64,000 nucleotides of DNA from Streptomyces monashensis (GCF_001866665.1 NZ_MLYO01000009.1:248001-312000), one strand, 5' to 3'; positions 50,295 to 60,133 are shown, counted from the first letter of the stretch. Numbers and translations are program-made. Notes: generated by a model from the sequence alone, not told the origin.

Positions 50295-50996
50295 TCAGTT
50301 GGGCTGTCCCAGCGGGCGTACGACCACGGTGTTGACGTCGACCCCGGCCGGCTGCCGGATCGCCCAGACGACCGAGTCGGCGATCTGGTCGGCGGTCAGC
50401 AGGTGCCCCGGGGGCAGGCTGCCGAGGCCGTCCCAGAACGGGGTCTCCACCCGGCCGGGGGCGACCAGCGTCACCCCGACCCCGAACTCCGTGACCTGGC
50501 GCCGGGTGTTCTCGGCGAGCCCGGTGACCGCCCACTTGGTGGCGCCGTAGAGGTTGCCGGGGGTGTTCACGAACCCGGCGACACTGCCGATGAGGACGAT
50601 CCGGCCACGGGTCTCCTTCAACGCCTCGACGGAGGCACGGATGAGCAGGGCCGGGCCGAGGACGTTGGTGAGGACCATCTCGGTCCAGCCGGCCGGGTCG
50701 CCGTCGGCGACGGAGTCATGGGTGGCGAAACCGGCGTTGGCGACGACGATATCCAGTCGACCGTATGCCTTGAGCGTACGGTCGACAGCATTCTGTATAT
50801 CGTCGAATGTCGACGCATTACCGGCGACTGTCTGCAGTTCCTCGGGCCGGCCGAGCTCGTCCGCGAAGTCCCGCAGCCGGGACTCCGTACGGCCGGTGAC
50901 GGTGACGCGGTGTCCGGCGGCCAGCAGCTGCCGGGCGACGGCGGCGCCGATGCCGGTGGCGCCGCCGGTGATGAGTGCGACCGGAGAGTCGTTCAC
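50295..50996 (-). CDS. SDR family NAD(P)-dependent oxidoreductase
   Basis: Classical short-chain dehydrogenase of 233 residues: ALITGGATGIGAAVARQLLA for cofactor binding, IVVANAG, catalytic Ser in VLIGSVAGF and the Y-x3-K motif in LYGATKWAVTGLAENT. GTG 50996 follows AGGGGGAA. It has the PGRVETPFWDGL motif after the active site. A patch near 50750-50840 has unusually AT-rich codons. Substrate unknown; it is convergent with the chitosanase gene. Confidence 0.9.
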   Translation of the reverse strand: MNDSPVALITGGATGIGAAVARQLLAAGHRVTVTGRTESRLRDFADELGRPEELQTVAGNASTFDDIQNAVDRTLKAYGRLDIVVANAGFATHDSVADGDPAGWTEMVLTNVLGPALLIRASVEALKETRGRIVLIGSVAGFVNTPGNLYGATKWAVTGLAENTRRQVTEFGVGVTLVAPGRVETPFWDGLGSLPPGHLLTADQIADSVVWAIRQPAGVDVNTVVVRPLGQPN

Positions 50997-51109
50997 GGGT
51001 TCCCCCTGTATGTCGGTGACGCGAGGGAGTCCATCACCTGGAGCGCGCTCGAAGTCAACTGCCTGCGCCCGAAGAGGAATCACCCTCCTTCCGCCACACC
51101 CCCGCTCGC

Positions 51110-52048
51110 CTACGCCGGCCGTACGGCCCGGTGCACCGTGTGGGCCGCGAGGACGAACACGTCGGCGCGGCGGTGGAGGCTGCCCGGGTCGGCGGGGTCG
51201 AGGAGCCGGGCGAGGGTGGCGCGGTCCTCGGCGTCCAGGGCCTCGGCATGGAGGTCCCGGGCGCGGGTCAGCATGGCGACCACGAAGGCGCGGGCCTTCT
51301 CGGGAAGGGGGGCGGGCAGGTCGAGCAGGAAGGTGCGGGTGCCGGTGTGCTTCAGGCCGGCGGCCGCCAGCAGGGCGGGCCAGTCCTCGGCCTCGGCGAC
51401 CGCGCCGGGCAGCTCGGCGCGCATCTCGGCGAAGCGGTCCTCCTGGAGGGCGTCGAGGCGGGTCTGGAGTCCGGGGCGGCCGAAGCCGAGGTCGCGGGGC
51501 AGATAGCGGGGAGCCAGACCGCCCTCCAGAACGGCCAGTGTGCCGCCGGGGGCGAGCCGGGCGCCGAACGCGGCGAGTGCGGCCTTCTGGTCGCCGAGGT
51601 GATGCAGGCTGCGGCTGGCCCACAGCAGGTCCGCCGGATACTCCAACTCATCGAGTACTTCCGGGAGTTCGCCGACCAGGGTGTCGAAGCGGTCGGCGAT
51701 CCCCTCGCGGGCGGCGCGGGCGCGGGCGCGCTCCAGCAGCGGTGCCGAGCCGTCGGCGGCGACCACCCGGGCGGCGGGGAACTCCTGTGCGAACAGGCAG
51801 GCGATCACCCCGGGGCCGCTGCCCGCGTCCACGATCAGACCGGGCTCGGTCACCTCCGTGCCCAGCCAGGCCAGGGCGCTCTCGTACGCGGGGGCGGCCA
51901 CCTCGGCCTCCGTCTCCAGGTGGGCCGCCATCGCGGCCCAGTCGATGTCGCCGCCACGGGCGTGGCCAGCGTGGCCCCCATGGGCGTGCTGGGCCTGATG
52001 CCCGCCGTGCTCGTGGTGCCCGTGCTGTCCGTGGTGCTCGTGTGCCAT
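51110..52048 (-). CDS. Class I SAM-dependent methyltransferase with His-rich N-terminus
   Basis: Protein of 312 residues. The first 33 residues are strikingly His-rich (HEHHGQHGHHEHGGH, then HAHGGHAGHARGG). The Rossmann methyltransferase core follows: LIVDAGSGPGVIACLFAQEF with motif I, ARVVAADGSAPLLERARARA, and LLWASRSLHHLGDQKAALAA as motif post-II. ATG 52048 has GAAGGAGAGG upstream. The His tract may bind Ni, Zn or Cu. Methyl acceptor unknown; no partner genes. Confidence 0.87.
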   Translation of the reverse strand: MAHEHHGQHGHHEHGGHQAQHAHGGHAGHARGGDIDWAAMAAHLETEAEVAAPAYESALAWLGTEVTEPGLIVDAGSGPGVIACLFAQEFPAARVVAADGSAPLLERARARAAREGIADRFDTLVGELPEVLDELEYPADLLWASRSLHHLGDQKAALAAFGARLAPGGTLAVLEGGLAPRYLPRDLGFGRPGLQTRLDALQEDRFAEMRAELPGAVAEAEDWPALLAAAGLKHTGTRTFLLDLPAPLPEKARAFVVAMLTRARDLHAEALDAEDRATLARLLDPADPGSLHRRADVFVLAAHTVHRAVRPA

Positions 52049-52206
52049 CGTGGTCCGCCTCTCCTTCGGGTGCGGCCAGCGTGCGACCCCGCAGTGCGAG
52101 GGGGCCAGTCCTGTTGCCGGTGCCGCAAAAAATTGCCGATGCGGCAACAGCGGGTCCGGCAGAAACCGGATGCGTGGCCACGGCCGGGGCAGCACCATGG
52201 GACCTC

Positions 52207-52413
52207 GTGGACGACGAACTGACGGAGCGGTTTCTCACCGACGGCGTCGTGAGGATCGAGGGCGCGGTCCCGGCCGCTGTCGCCGAGGACGGTTCCCGGC
52301 CCCGCTTCATGGCGCAGCCGCCGCTGATGCCGGCGGTGCCGTGCGCGCTGGAGCGGGCGGACGGGGCGTACTCGCCGATGGAGACGGCGATCCGCCGGGG
52401 CCTCGGCCGCTAG
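52207..52413 (+). pseudogene. Phytanoyl-CoA dioxygenase (PhyH) family remnant with internal deletion
   Basis: Open frame of 68 codons from GTG 52207. It begins like PhyH dioxygenases (DDELTERFLTDGVVRIEGAV) and then jumps straight to the family C-terminus (RPRFMAQPPLMPAVPCALER, YSPMETAIRRGLGR). About 200 residues with the H-x-D...H iron site are absent, and the joint near 52291 is in frame. The product cannot be an oxygenase. Family assignment is by pattern recognition of both ends. Confidence 0.75.
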
Positions 52414-52464
52414 CGGTCGTCAGGGCCCCGGCGGACGTTCACCGCGCCGGTGTCACGTGACCGG

Positions 52465-54195
52465 TTACGGCAGCGGCGGGTAGGCGTTCTGCATCAGCTG
52501 CTGGAACTGTGCGGAGAACCAGTGTCCGGACAGCGGGGCGTTCGGCAGCGCGCCCGACATGTTGTTGTCGTTGCGGGCGTTGCCCGTGTACGTCGGGTCG
52601 CACATCCGGTCGAAGCCCTTGCCCTCGTCGTTCGGGATGGCGGTGCTGGAGCCGTCGGACTCCCCCGGCGGCTTCATCCACACATAGGCGTCGATCCCGG
52701 GGGCCGGGTTGGCCTGCGGGCGTTCGCCGAGGCCGGCTCCGGCCTGGTTGCACCAGTTGCCGATGTTGATGCGGCGGTCGTAGCGGCCGCCGTCGACGTA
52801 GGCGTCGACGCTGGTCTTCGGGCCCGGTCCGGTCGGGCGGGCGGTGCCGCCCCAGCCGTTGCGGGAGGTGTCGATCAGCATGCCGATGTTCGCGTTGAAG
52901 CCGACCGAGACCAGCTCGGTGCGGAAGGCCTGGGCGAAGGACAGCTCGTCGACGTACCGGTTCCAGTCGACCCACTTGGACTGGCGGACCGAGGTGCCGC
53001 CCACGCTGTCGTTGATCGTGAAGTTGTCCTCCTTCAGGGCGCTGTAGTTGGCGGTGTTGGTGATGAAGCCCTGGACGTCGTCGACCGTCGCGCCGGAGGC
53101 AGTGGCCGCCTGCTTGAACACGTTCGCGGCGGCAGCGAAGTTGTCGTCCCAGCCGAGCCAGCCGTGGTGGCCGGCGTCGAGGTAGTTGTAGACGTTCGGG
53201 ATGGCGCCGAGCTTGGCGAGGGCGTAGCCGACACCCTTCACGTAGTTGCCGTTGGCGAGCATGGTGTCGCACTGGGGGGTGTCGGTCGCGCGGCTGCCGG
53301 TGTTGGTGACGAGGTTGGGCAGCGAGTCGAGCTCGATCGTGGTGACGATCCGCAGCGAGGCGTACTTGGGGTCGGCGAGGACCGCGGCGATCGGGTCGAT
53401 GAACTGGCTCTCGTACTTTCCGATGTCGTCCGGGCCGAGTTCGCCGTTGGAGGCGAGGGCGGCGCAGTCACGGCCGGGCAGGTCGTAGACGACCAGCTGG
53501 ACGACCTCCTGGCCGCCGCCCTTCTGGGCGAGGGCGGCGTCGAGGTGGTCGCGCAGGCCCATGCCGCCGTTGACGCCGTTGATCGCGGCGATGCGGTCGA
53601 GCCAGACGCCGGTCGGTTCGTCGGACACGCGGGCGCCGCCCGGTTCGGCGGCGGCCTTGGCCGACCACTCCGGGTTCACGTACACCTTGGCGCCGTCGTA
53701 CGGGTTGTCGACGCGGGTGCCGCTGCCGCTGCCGCCGGTTCCGCCGCCGCCCGTGCCGCCGCCCCCGCCGGTGCCGTCGTCGACGTTGCAGGTGACGCCG
53801 TCGAGGGTGAAGGCGGTGGGCAGGGTGTCGGTGCCGCTGTAGGTGCCGTTGAAGCCGAAGCTGACCGAGGATCCGGTGGCGAGTGTGCCGTTGTAGCTCT
53901 CGTTGGCGGCGGTGACGTCGCTGCCGCTCTGGCTGATCCGCGCGTTCCAGCCGCTGGTGACCTTCTGGTCACCGGCGTACGACCACTTCACCGCCCAACT
54001 CGACTTCGCGGCCGCGTTGTTGGTGACGGTCACGGCTGCGGTGAAGCCGGTGTCCCACTGGTTCTGCACGGTGTAGGTGACGGTGCAGGGGATCGCGTCG
54101 GCCGCCGCATGGGCCGGAGTGGTAGTGAGTGCCGTCCCGGAGGCGCCGGCGACCAGCGCCAGGGCGGCGAGCATCGATGTTCTGGTACGACTCAT
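52465..54195 (-). CDS. Secreted GH6 cellobiohydrolase with N-terminal CBM2
   Basis: Protein of 576 residues. Signal peptide (ALALVAGASGTALTTTPAHA), CBM2 about 32-135 (CTVTYTVQNQWDTGFTAAVT, CNVDDG), Gly/Ser linker, then GH6 catalytic domain: NPEWSAKAAAEPGGARVSDE, VVYDLPGRDCAALASNGEL with the catalytic Asp region, DAGHHGWLGWDDNFAAAANV and AYVWMKPPGESDGSS. Loop sequences are of exo-acting bacterial Cel6 type. It is 30 bases downstream of the GH5 gene and co-transcribed with it from the CebR-box promoter. Confidence 0.94.
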   Translation of the reverse strand: MSRTRTSMLAALALVAGASGTALTTTPAHAAADAIPCTVTYTVQNQWDTGFTAAVTVTNNAAAKSSWAVKWSYAGDQKVTSGWNARISQSGSDVTAANESYNGTLATGSSVSFGFNGTYSGTDTLPTAFTLDGVTCNVDDGTGGGGGTGGGGTGGSGSGTRVDNPYDGAKVYVNPEWSAKAAAEPGGARVSDEPTGVWLDRIAAINGVNGGMGLRDHLDAALAQKGGGQEVVQLVVYDLPGRDCAALASNGELGPDDIGKYESQFIDPIAAVLADPKYASLRIVTTIELDSLPNLVTNTGSRATDTPQCDTMLANGNYVKGVGYALAKLGAIPNVYNYLDAGHHGWLGWDDNFAAAANVFKQAATASGATVDDVQGFITNTANYSALKEDNFTINDSVGGTSVRQSKWVDWNRYVDELSFAQAFRTELVSVGFNANIGMLIDTSRNGWGGTARPTGPGPKTSVDAYVDGGRYDRRINIGNWCNQAGAGLGERPQANPAPGIDAYVWMKPPGESDGSSTAIPNDEGKGFDRMCDPTYTGNARNDNNMSGALPNAPLSGHWFSAQFQQLMQNAYPPLP

Positions 54196-54225
54196 GTGTG
54201 CGGGTTCCTTCCTCCGTGGTGGGGG

Positions 54226-55692
54226 TTACGGGTTGAGGGCGCGCAGGTGGTCGCGCAGTCCGGTGCCGTAGGCGGTGGGTGTGCCGTCGTAGGCGGAGAT
54301 CAGGGACGGCCCCGAGGAGCAGTCCCAGGTGTTCCAGGCCCAGCCCAGATAGGAGAGGTTCCGGTCGTCGAACCACTTCATGGCCTGGTCGATGAAGCCG
54401 TGCGCGCAGGTGTTCTCACCGATCTCCCCGGCGACCAGCGGCACCTGGGCCGCGACCGGGGCGAGCGTGGAGTTCCAGCAGCTCTCGCTCGCGCAGGTGT
54501 TGAAGTTGTAGCCGTGGTAGGCGGCGGCGAGATTGCCTACAGGATCCTGTGGTTTGTACACGGTCCACTGGCTGAGGTCGTTCGCATACGCCAGACCGCC
54601 GACCATGAGGACGTTCGTGGATCCGGTGTTCCGGATACTGTCGACGAGGTCCTGCATACCGGCGACCTCGTACGGGATCCCGGCGCAGGTTCCGCCGTCC
54701 CGCCAGCATGTCCAGGCGTCGGTCGTGCTGGAGGTCGCACGGTCCGGGTACGGCTCGTTGAACAGGTCGTACACGGGTGCCGGGTCGTCCTTGAAGGTGC
54801 TCGCGACCGAGGCCCAGAACGACGGGCTGTACTGTGCGTCGGGCATGGGTTTCTGGCAGGTGGCGTGGACGTCGGAGCAGCCGGCGGAGTTGCCGGTGTA
54901 CTGGCCGTAGGTCCAGTGCAGGTCGAGGATCGGGGTCATGCCGTGGGTCTCGACGCGGGCCACCAGGTTCTTGACGGCGTTGATGTAGTTGGTGCCGCCG
55001 TACTCGGGCTTGATGTTCGAAAGTCCCAGCCAGCACTCCTCGTTGAGCGGGATGCGCACGGCGTCGGCCTTCCAGTCGGCGATGGCCTGGATCGCGGCGT
55101 CGTCCACCGGGCCGTCCCAGATGCCGTGGCCCTGCACGCACATGAACTCGCCGCCGGAGCGGTTGACGCCGAGCAGCCGGCGGGTCGCACCGGAGGTGTC
55201 CTCGATCCTGGTGCCGGAGACGTGGAGGGCGGGTGCCGTGTCGGTCGTGGGCGGTGGCGAGGTCGGCGGCGGTCCGGGATCGACGTTGCAGGTCGTGCCG
55301 TTGAGCGTGAAGGCGGTCGGCGCGGTGTTGCCGCCCGACCGGTCGGCGAGGAAGCCGGCGGTGACGCTCGCGCCGGCGCCGAGGGAGGCGTTCCAGCTCT
55401 CGCTCGCCGCGGTCACGGTGGTGCCGGACTGGGACCATGCGGCGTTCCAGCCCTGGGTGACCTTCTGGCCGTCTGCGAAGTCGAAGGTCAGCCGCCAACT
55501 GTTCAGGGCTGTCTGGTCGTTGGTGATTTTGACGGAGCCCTGGAAGCCACCCGCCCACTGGCCGGTGACGGAGTACGCCACGGTGCACGCGGGTGTGGCT
55601 CCCTGGGCGGACACCACCGGGACGACGACACTCGCGAGGAGCACGGTGGCACCGGCGGCGGCTAAAAGTACTGAACGCGGGGGGTGTCGCAT
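54226..55692 (-). CDS. Secreted GH5 endoglucanase with N-terminal CBM2
   Basis: Protein of 488 residues: signal peptide (VLLASVVVPVVSAQGA), CBM2 about 34-135 (ACTVAYSVTGQWAGGFQGSV), Pro/Thr linker, GH5 barrel about 155-488. Acid/base Glu is in VYDLFNEPYPDR and nucleophile Glu in VPLVAGEIGENTC; LLGVNRSGGEFMCVQGHGIW is the usual first strand. ATG 55692 follows AAGGAGTCGCTC. It cuts cellulose chains internally. An imperfect CebR box lies 49 bases upstream. Confidence 0.94.
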   Translation of the reverse strand: MRHPPRSVLLAAAGATVLLASVVVPVVSAQGATPACTVAYSVTGQWAGGFQGSVKITNDQTALNSWRLTFDFADGQKVTQGWNAAWSQSGTTVTAASESWNASLGAGASVTAGFLADRSGGNTAPTAFTLNGTTCNVDPGPPPTSPPPTTDTAPALHVSGTRIEDTSGATRRLLGVNRSGGEFMCVQGHGIWDGPVDDAAIQAIADWKADAVRIPLNEECWLGLSNIKPEYGGTNYINAVKNLVARVETHGMTPILDLHWTYGQYTGNSAGCSDVHATCQKPMPDAQYSPSFWASVASTFKDDPAPVYDLFNEPYPDRATSSTTDAWTCWRDGGTCAGIPYEVAGMQDLVDSIRNTGSTNVLMVGGLAYANDLSQWTVYKPQDPVGNLAAAYHGYNFNTCASESCWNSTLAPVAAQVPLVAGEIGENTCAHGFIDQAMKWFDDRNLSYLGWAWNTWDCSSGPSLISAYDGTPTAYGTGLRDHLRALNP

Positions 55693-55740
55693 GAGCGACT
55701 CCTTGCAGTGGCGCGCGCCGTGACCGGCGCGTCGACTGAC

Positions 55741-55754
55741 TGGAACCGCTCCCA
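55741..55754. promoter_or_regulatory. CebR-like operator TGGAACCGCTCCCA
   Basis: Matches the CebR consensus TGGGAGCGCTCCCA at 12 of 14 positions, 49 bases upstream of the GH5 start. CebR is the cellobiose-responsive repressor of Streptomyces cellulase genes; it is encoded elsewhere. Confidence 0.8.
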
Positions 55755-55882
55755 CTGGTGCGGAGGAAGGTAGCGCCAACGGGCCATGTTGCCCAGGGGA
55801 GTTGCTGACTTTTCCTGAAGGTTTCCGTCGAATCTTTTCGACTCTTCAAGCACCTTGACCGTTCACGGGGTCGTCCTCACTA

Positions 55883-55896
55883 TGGGAGCGCTCCCA
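55883..55896. promoter_or_regulatory. CebR operator TGGGAGCGCTCCCA (perfect)
   Basis: Exact 14-bp consensus palindrome, 89 bases upstream of the GH48 start. With the imperfect box 142 bases away it allows joint repression of both divergent cellulase transcripts. Confidence 0.93.
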
Positions 55897-55984
55897 CTGG
55901 TTCAAGCCTTGACTTCTTCCCGAGCCGCAAGCCTCAACGTCGCGAGAGCCGCATGTCGCGAGTCGCCGAAGGAGGAACCAGCTC

Positions 55985-58903
55985 ATGGATCCCGGACGCA
56001 GACACAGAGCTGTTCGGCGGTGGTGGACCGCCGTGGCGGCCGCGTTCGCCCTGCCCCTGTCGATGCTCGCCGTCGGCGCGACGACCGCGCACGCGGCGTC
56101 CGTGCAGTGCAGCGTCGACTACACGACCAACGACTGGGGGTCCGGCTTCACCGCCGGCCTCACAATCACCAACCGCGGCACCGCCGCGATCGACGGCTGG
56201 ATGCTGTCGTACGCCTACTCCGGCGACCAGAAGCTGACGAACGGCTGGAACGGCACCTGGTCCCAGTCCGGCGCGACGGTTTCCGTGCAGAGCGCGTCGT
56301 ACAACGCCACCATCGCCGCGGGCGCCGCCGTCAGCACCGGCGCGCAGTTCACCTACAGCGGCACCAACACCGCCCCCGCCTCCTTCTCGGTCAACGGCAC
56401 GACGTGCGCCGGTGCGCACCAGCCGCCGGTCACGGTGCTGACCAGCCCGAGTGCGGGAGCGGTGTACACGCACGGGGACGCGATCCCGCTCGCCGCAACC
56501 GCGGCGGCCGCCGACGGCGCGACGATCAGCAAGGTGGAGTTCTACGACGACACCACGCTGCTGGGGACGGACACGAGCGCGCCGTTCACGCTGTCGGTCT
56601 CCGATCTGACCATAGGCAGTCACTCGCTGGTGGCGAAGGCGTACGACAGTACGGGCGCCTCGGCCGAGTCCACGCCGGTCGGCGTCACGGTCGCCTCGGG
56701 ACCCGCGGTGGTGGCCTCGCCGTCCCAACTCGGCGTCCAGCAAGGCAAGTCGGGGACGTTCGGCGTGAAGCTGTCGACGCAGCCGAGCACGGACGTGACG
56801 GTGAGCGTGGCCCGTACGGACGGCAACACGGGACTGTCCGTGAGCGTCGGCTCCTCCCTGACGTTCACGCCGTCGAACTGGGACACCGCCCAGCCGGTCA
56901 CCGTCTCGGCGGACTCCTCCGGCACCGGCGCGGCGACGTTCACCGCCTCGGCGGACGGCCACACCAAGGCCACGGTCACCGTGACGGAACTGGCGGCGGC
57001 GAAGACGTACGACCAGCGGTTCCTGGATCTGTACGGGAAGATCACCGATCCCGCAAGCGGCTACTTCTCCCCGCAGGGCATCCCGTACCACTCGGTGGAG
57101 ACGCTGATCGTCGAGGCCCCGGACTACGGTCACGAGACCACGTCGGAGGCCTGGAGCTACCTTCTGTGGCTCCAGGCGATGTACGGCAAGGTCACCGGTG
57201 ACTGGTCGAAGTTCAACGGCGCGTGGACGCTGATGGAGAAGTACATGATCCCCACGCACGCCGACCAGCCGACGAGTTCCTTCTACAACGCCTCCAAGCC
57301 GGCGACGTACGCGCCCGAGGAGGACACTCCGGACCAGTATCCGGCGAAGCTGGACCCGTCGGTCGCGGTGGGATCGGATCCGATCGCCGGTGAACTGAAG
57401 ACCGCATACGGTACCGACGATGTGTACGGTATGCACTGGATCGAGGACGTCGACAACGTCTACGGCTACGGCGACACGCCCGGCGGCACCTGCGAGGGCG
57501 GCCCGACGGCGAGCGGACCGTCGTACCTGAACACCTTCCAGCGCGGGCCGCAGGAATCGGTGTGGGAAACGGTTCCACAACCGACCTGCGACGCGTTCAA
57601 GTACGGCGGCAAGAACGGTTACCTGGACCTGTTCACCGGCGACAACTCCTATGCCAGGCAGTGGAAGTACACCGACGCCCCGGACGCGGACGCCCGCGCG
57701 GTGCAGGCGGCGTACTGGGCCGACGTGTGGGCCAAGGAGCAGGGAAAGAGCGGTGACGTGTCCGCGACGGTCGCCAAGGCCGCGAAGATGGGCGACTACC
57801 TGCGGTACGCGATGTACGACAAGTACTTCAAGAAGATCGGCGACTGTGTCGGTCCCTCGGCCTGCGCGGCCGGCACCGGCAAGGACGCCTCGCACTATCT
57901 GCTGTCCTGGTACTACGCGTGGGGCGGCGCCACCGATTCCAGTGCGGGCTGGTCCTGGCGGATCGGCTCCAGCCATGTCCACGGCGGCTACCAGAACCCG
58001 CTGGCCGCCTACGCGCTGAGCAGCTACCCGGACCTGGAGCCGAAGTCGGCGACGGGCGCGGCCGATTGGGGCAAGTCGCTGCAGCGGCAGCTGGAGTTCT
58101 ACCAGTGGCTCCAGTCGTCCGAGGGCGCGATCGCGGGCGGCGCGACCAACAGCTGGCAGGGCCGGTACGCGAGCCCGCCGGCCGGCACACCGACCTTCTA
58201 CGGTATGTACTACGACTGGGAGCCGGTCTACCACGACCCGCCGTCCAACCAGTGGTTCGGCTTCCAGGCGTGGTCGATGGAGCGGGTCGCCGAGTACTAC
58301 CAGCAGACGGGGAACGCCACCGCGAAGGCGGTCCTCGACAAGTGGGTGAAGTGGGCGCTGTCCCGGACGACGATCAACCCCGACGGTACCTTCCGTATCC
58401 CTTCGACCCTCCAGTGGTCCGGCCGGCCGGACACCTGGAACCCGTCAAGTCCCGGCTCCAACAGCTCACTTCACGTCACCGTCGCCGACTACACCGACGA
58501 CGTCGGGGTGGCCGCGGCGTACGCGAAGACGCTGACGTACTACGGCGCCAGGTCGGGTGACGCCACGGCCAGGTCGACGGCGAAGGCGCTGCTGGACGGC
58601 ATGTGGAACAACGACCAGGACGGCCTCGGCATCGCCGTCCCCGAGACCCGCGCCGACTACAGCCGGTTCGGCGACAGCGTGTACGTGCCGAGCGGCTGGA
58701 GCGGCACCATGCCCAACGGTGACGCGATCGACTCCTCGGCCACCTTCACCACGCTGCGGTCCTTCTACAAGAACGACCCGGCCTGGTCGAAGATCGAGAC
58801 CTACCTCAAGGGCGGGGCCGCGCCCACGTTCACCTATCACCGGTTCTGGGCCGAGGCGGACATCGCCCTGGCCATGGGCTCGTACGCGGAGCTCCTCGAA
58901 TAG
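55985..58903 (+). CDS. Secreted GH48 cellulase with CBM2 and two beta-sandwich modules
   Basis: Protein of 972 residues. Signal peptide ([20 protein letters not shown]), CBM2 about 40-140 ([26 protein letters not shown]), an Ig-like module about 142-235 ([20 protein letters not shown]), a second beta module about 236-332 ([20 protein letters not shown]), then GH48 about 335-972: [40 protein letters not shown] with the catalytic Glu, and [20 protein letters not shown]. It is a processive reducing-end cellobiohydrolase and complements GH6 and GH5 encoded next door. AAGGAGGAACC precedes ATG 55985. Confidence 0.95.
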   Translation: MDPGRRHRAVRRWWTAVAAAFALPLSMLAVGATTAHAASVQCSVDYTTNDWGSGFTAGLTITNRGTAAIDGWMLSYAYSGDQKLTNGWNGTWSQSGATVSVQSASYNATIAAGAAVSTGAQFTYSGTNTAPASFSVNGTTCAGAHQPPVTVLTSPSAGAVYTHGDAIPLAATAAAADGATISKVEFYDDTTLLGTDTSAPFTLSVSDLTIGSHSLVAKAYDSTGASAESTPVGVTVASGPAVVASPSQLGVQQGKSGTFGVKLSTQPSTDVTVSVARTDGNTGLSVSVGSSLTFTPSNWDTAQPVTVSADSSGTGAATFTASADGHTKATVTVTELAAAKTYDQRFLDLYGKITDPASGYFSPQGIPYHSVETLIVEAPDYGHETTSEAWSYLLWLQAMYGKVTGDWSKFNGAWTLMEKYMIPTHADQPTSSFYNASKPATYAPEEDTPDQYPAKLDPSVAVGSDPIAGELKTAYGTDDVYGMHWIEDVDNVYGYGDTPGGTCEGGPTASGPSYLNTFQRGPQESVWETVPQPTCDAFKYGGKNGYLDLFTGDNSYARQWKYTDAPDADARAVQAAYWADVWAKEQGKSGDVSATVAKAAKMGDYLRYAMYDKYFKKIGDCVGPSACAAGTGKDASHYLLSWYYAWGGATDSSAGWSWRIGSSHVHGGYQNPLAAYALSSYPDLEPKSATGAADWGKSLQRQLEFYQWLQSSEGAIAGGATNSWQGRYASPPAGTPTFYGMYYDWEPVYHDPPSNQWFGFQAWSMERVAEYYQQTGNATAKAVLDKWVKWALSRTTINPDGTFRIPSTLQWSGRPDTWNPSSPGSNSSLHVTVADYTDDVGVAAAYAKTLTYYGARSGDATARSTAKALLDGMWNNDQDGLGIAVPETRADYSRFGDSVYVPSGWSGTMPNGDAIDSSATFTTLRSFYKNDPAWSKIETYLKGGAAPTFTYHRFWAEADIALAMGSYAELLE

Positions 58904-58926
58904 TCCCCGCCGGCGCTCCGCGTGCA

Positions 58927-58953
58927 CGGCCCCGTCACAGGGCGACGGGGCCG
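58927..58953. terminator. Bidirectional terminator after GH48
   Basis: Perfect 10-bp arms CGGCCCCGTC and GACGGGGCCG with a 7-base loop, between the convergent GH48 and methyltransferase genes. Strong GC hairpin. Confidence 0.85.
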
Positions 58954-59004
58954 GCGCAGGGCCGGGCAGTCCCCACCCGCGCAGGGGGCCGCCCGGCCGT
59001 CACG

Positions 59005-59775
59005 TCATGCCCCGGTGCCCTCCCCCACCGACACCGCCGGTTTGCGGTACGCCCGCACGGCGAACACCGGGTCCGGGCGGGGACGGTCCTGGTCCGGGAG
59101 GCGGGCGAGGCGCGCGGCGAACTGCTCGCTGCGCGGCTCGCCCGGCGGCAGCTGGGTGAACCAGCCGCGGCGCAGGTCGGCGATGGTGGTGCGCGGGCTG
59201 CGGCCCTGGCCGGCGCCGCGGAACAAGCCCGCGCCGGCCGGCTCCAGTCCGTGCCGGACGGCGTGCGCGGTGACGGTGGCGGCGGCGTCCTGGGCGGGGC
59301 GGCGCGGGCGGTCGGCCAGGACGGTGTCGATGTCGCTGCCGACGTCGTGCGCGTCGGCCTTGTCGACGGTGGTGACGTAGACCCCGCCGGGCCGCAGCAC
59401 ACGGGCGCACTCGGCGACGATCGCGCGGACGTCCCCGGCGTCGTCCAGCAGGTGCAGCAGCCAGACGCTGGTGACCGCGTCGAACGTGCCGGTGGGGAAC
59501 GGCAGGCGGCGGCTGTCGGCGCGGACGACCGCGCCCGGGAGTCTCGCCCCGGCCCTGCGGACCATCGCGGCGGTGAGGTCGACGCCGGTCACCCGCAGCG
59601 CGGGGCGGCCCGCGGCCAGCCGGCGGGTGAGGATGCCGGTGCCGCAGGCCACGTCGAGGAGCCGGCCCGGCCCCTCGGGGATCAGATCGAGCACCGCTTC
59701 GGCGGCGGCGTGGGCACGGGCCTCGCCGCCGCGGGACGCGTCGTAGGCGTCGGCTTCCTTGTCGTAATCGAGCAC
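59005..59775 (-). CDS. Class I SAM-dependent methyltransferase
   Basis: Protein of 256 residues with LDVACGTGILTRRLAAG (motif I), LRVTGVDLTAAMVRRAGARL and FDAVTSVWLLHLLDDAGDVR, a UbiE-like pattern. GTG 59775 has CTGAGGAAC directly upstream. It is 5 bases downstream of the pterin dehydratase gene, so both are on one message. Acceptor unknown. Confidence 0.88.
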   Translation of the reverse strand: MLDYDKEADAYDASRGGEARAHAAAEAVLDLIPEGPGRLLDVACGTGILTRRLAAGRPALRVTGVDLTAAMVRRAGARLPGAVVRADSRRLPFPTGTFDAVTSVWLLHLLDDAGDVRAIVAECARVLRPGGVYVTTVDKADAHDVGSDIDTVLADRPRRPAQDAAATVTAHAVRHGLEPAGAGLFRGAGQGRSPRTTIADLRRGWFTQLPPGEPRSEQFAARLARLPDQDRPRPDPVFAVRAYRKPAVSVGEGTGA

Positions 59776-59780
59776 GTTCC

Positions 59781-60086
59781 TCAGTGTGCGCCGTGACCTG
59801 GAGCGATGTCCTCCACCCTGCGGGCGAGAGCGAAGTCCGCCTCGGTGACGGCACCGCCGGCGCTGTGCGTGTGCACGGTGAGGGAGACGGTGCGGTAGCC
59901 GAGGGTGAGGTCGGAGTGGTGGTCCAGTTCGTCCTGGACGGCGGCGATGTGCATGACCAGCGCCGCCGCCGCGACGTGCGAGCCGAGCCGGTAGGAGCGG
60001 GCGAGCTTGTCCCCGTCCAGCGACCAGCCGGGCAGCTCCGCGAGCCGGTCCTCGATCTCCTTCTGCGACAGCGGTTGAACGGCCAT
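59781..60086 (-). CDS. 4a-hydroxytetrahydrobiopterin dehydratase (pterin carbinolamine dehydratase)
   Basis: Protein of 101 residues, full length for the family. It dehydrates 4a-hydroxytetrahydropterin, recycling the cofactor of aromatic amino-acid hydroxylases. The active-site region is VQDELDHHSDLTLGYRTVSL with adjacent His residues, followed by VHTHSAGGAVTEADFALARR. ATG 60086 has AAGGGAGCC upstream. No hydroxylase gene is in the window. Confidence 0.92.
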   Translation of the reverse strand: MAVQPLSQKEIEDRLAELPGWSLDGDKLARSYRLGSHVAAAALVMHIAAVQDELDHHSDLTLGYRTVSLTVHTHSAGGAVTEADFALARRVEDIAPGHGAH

Positions 60087-60133
60087 GTCGTTCGGCTCCC
60101 TTCGCGTCGGCGGTTCTTGTTCAGCCTGCCACG

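Noticed and set aside
52450..55665. Plus-strand frame of 1071 codons opposite the GH6 and GH5 genes
   Set aside because: Val/Gly/Arg-rich shadow of two real cellulase genes; no motif, and the minus-strand proteins have clear signals, CBM2 and catalytic residues.
57562..57580. CebR-like palindrome TGTGGGAAACGGTTCCACA
   Set aside because: It lies deep inside the GH48 coding region and lacks the CGCT core; treated as chance.
55934..58234. Minus-strand frame of 766 codons opposite GH48
   Set aside because: Arg/Val-rich shadow; GH48 is unambiguous.
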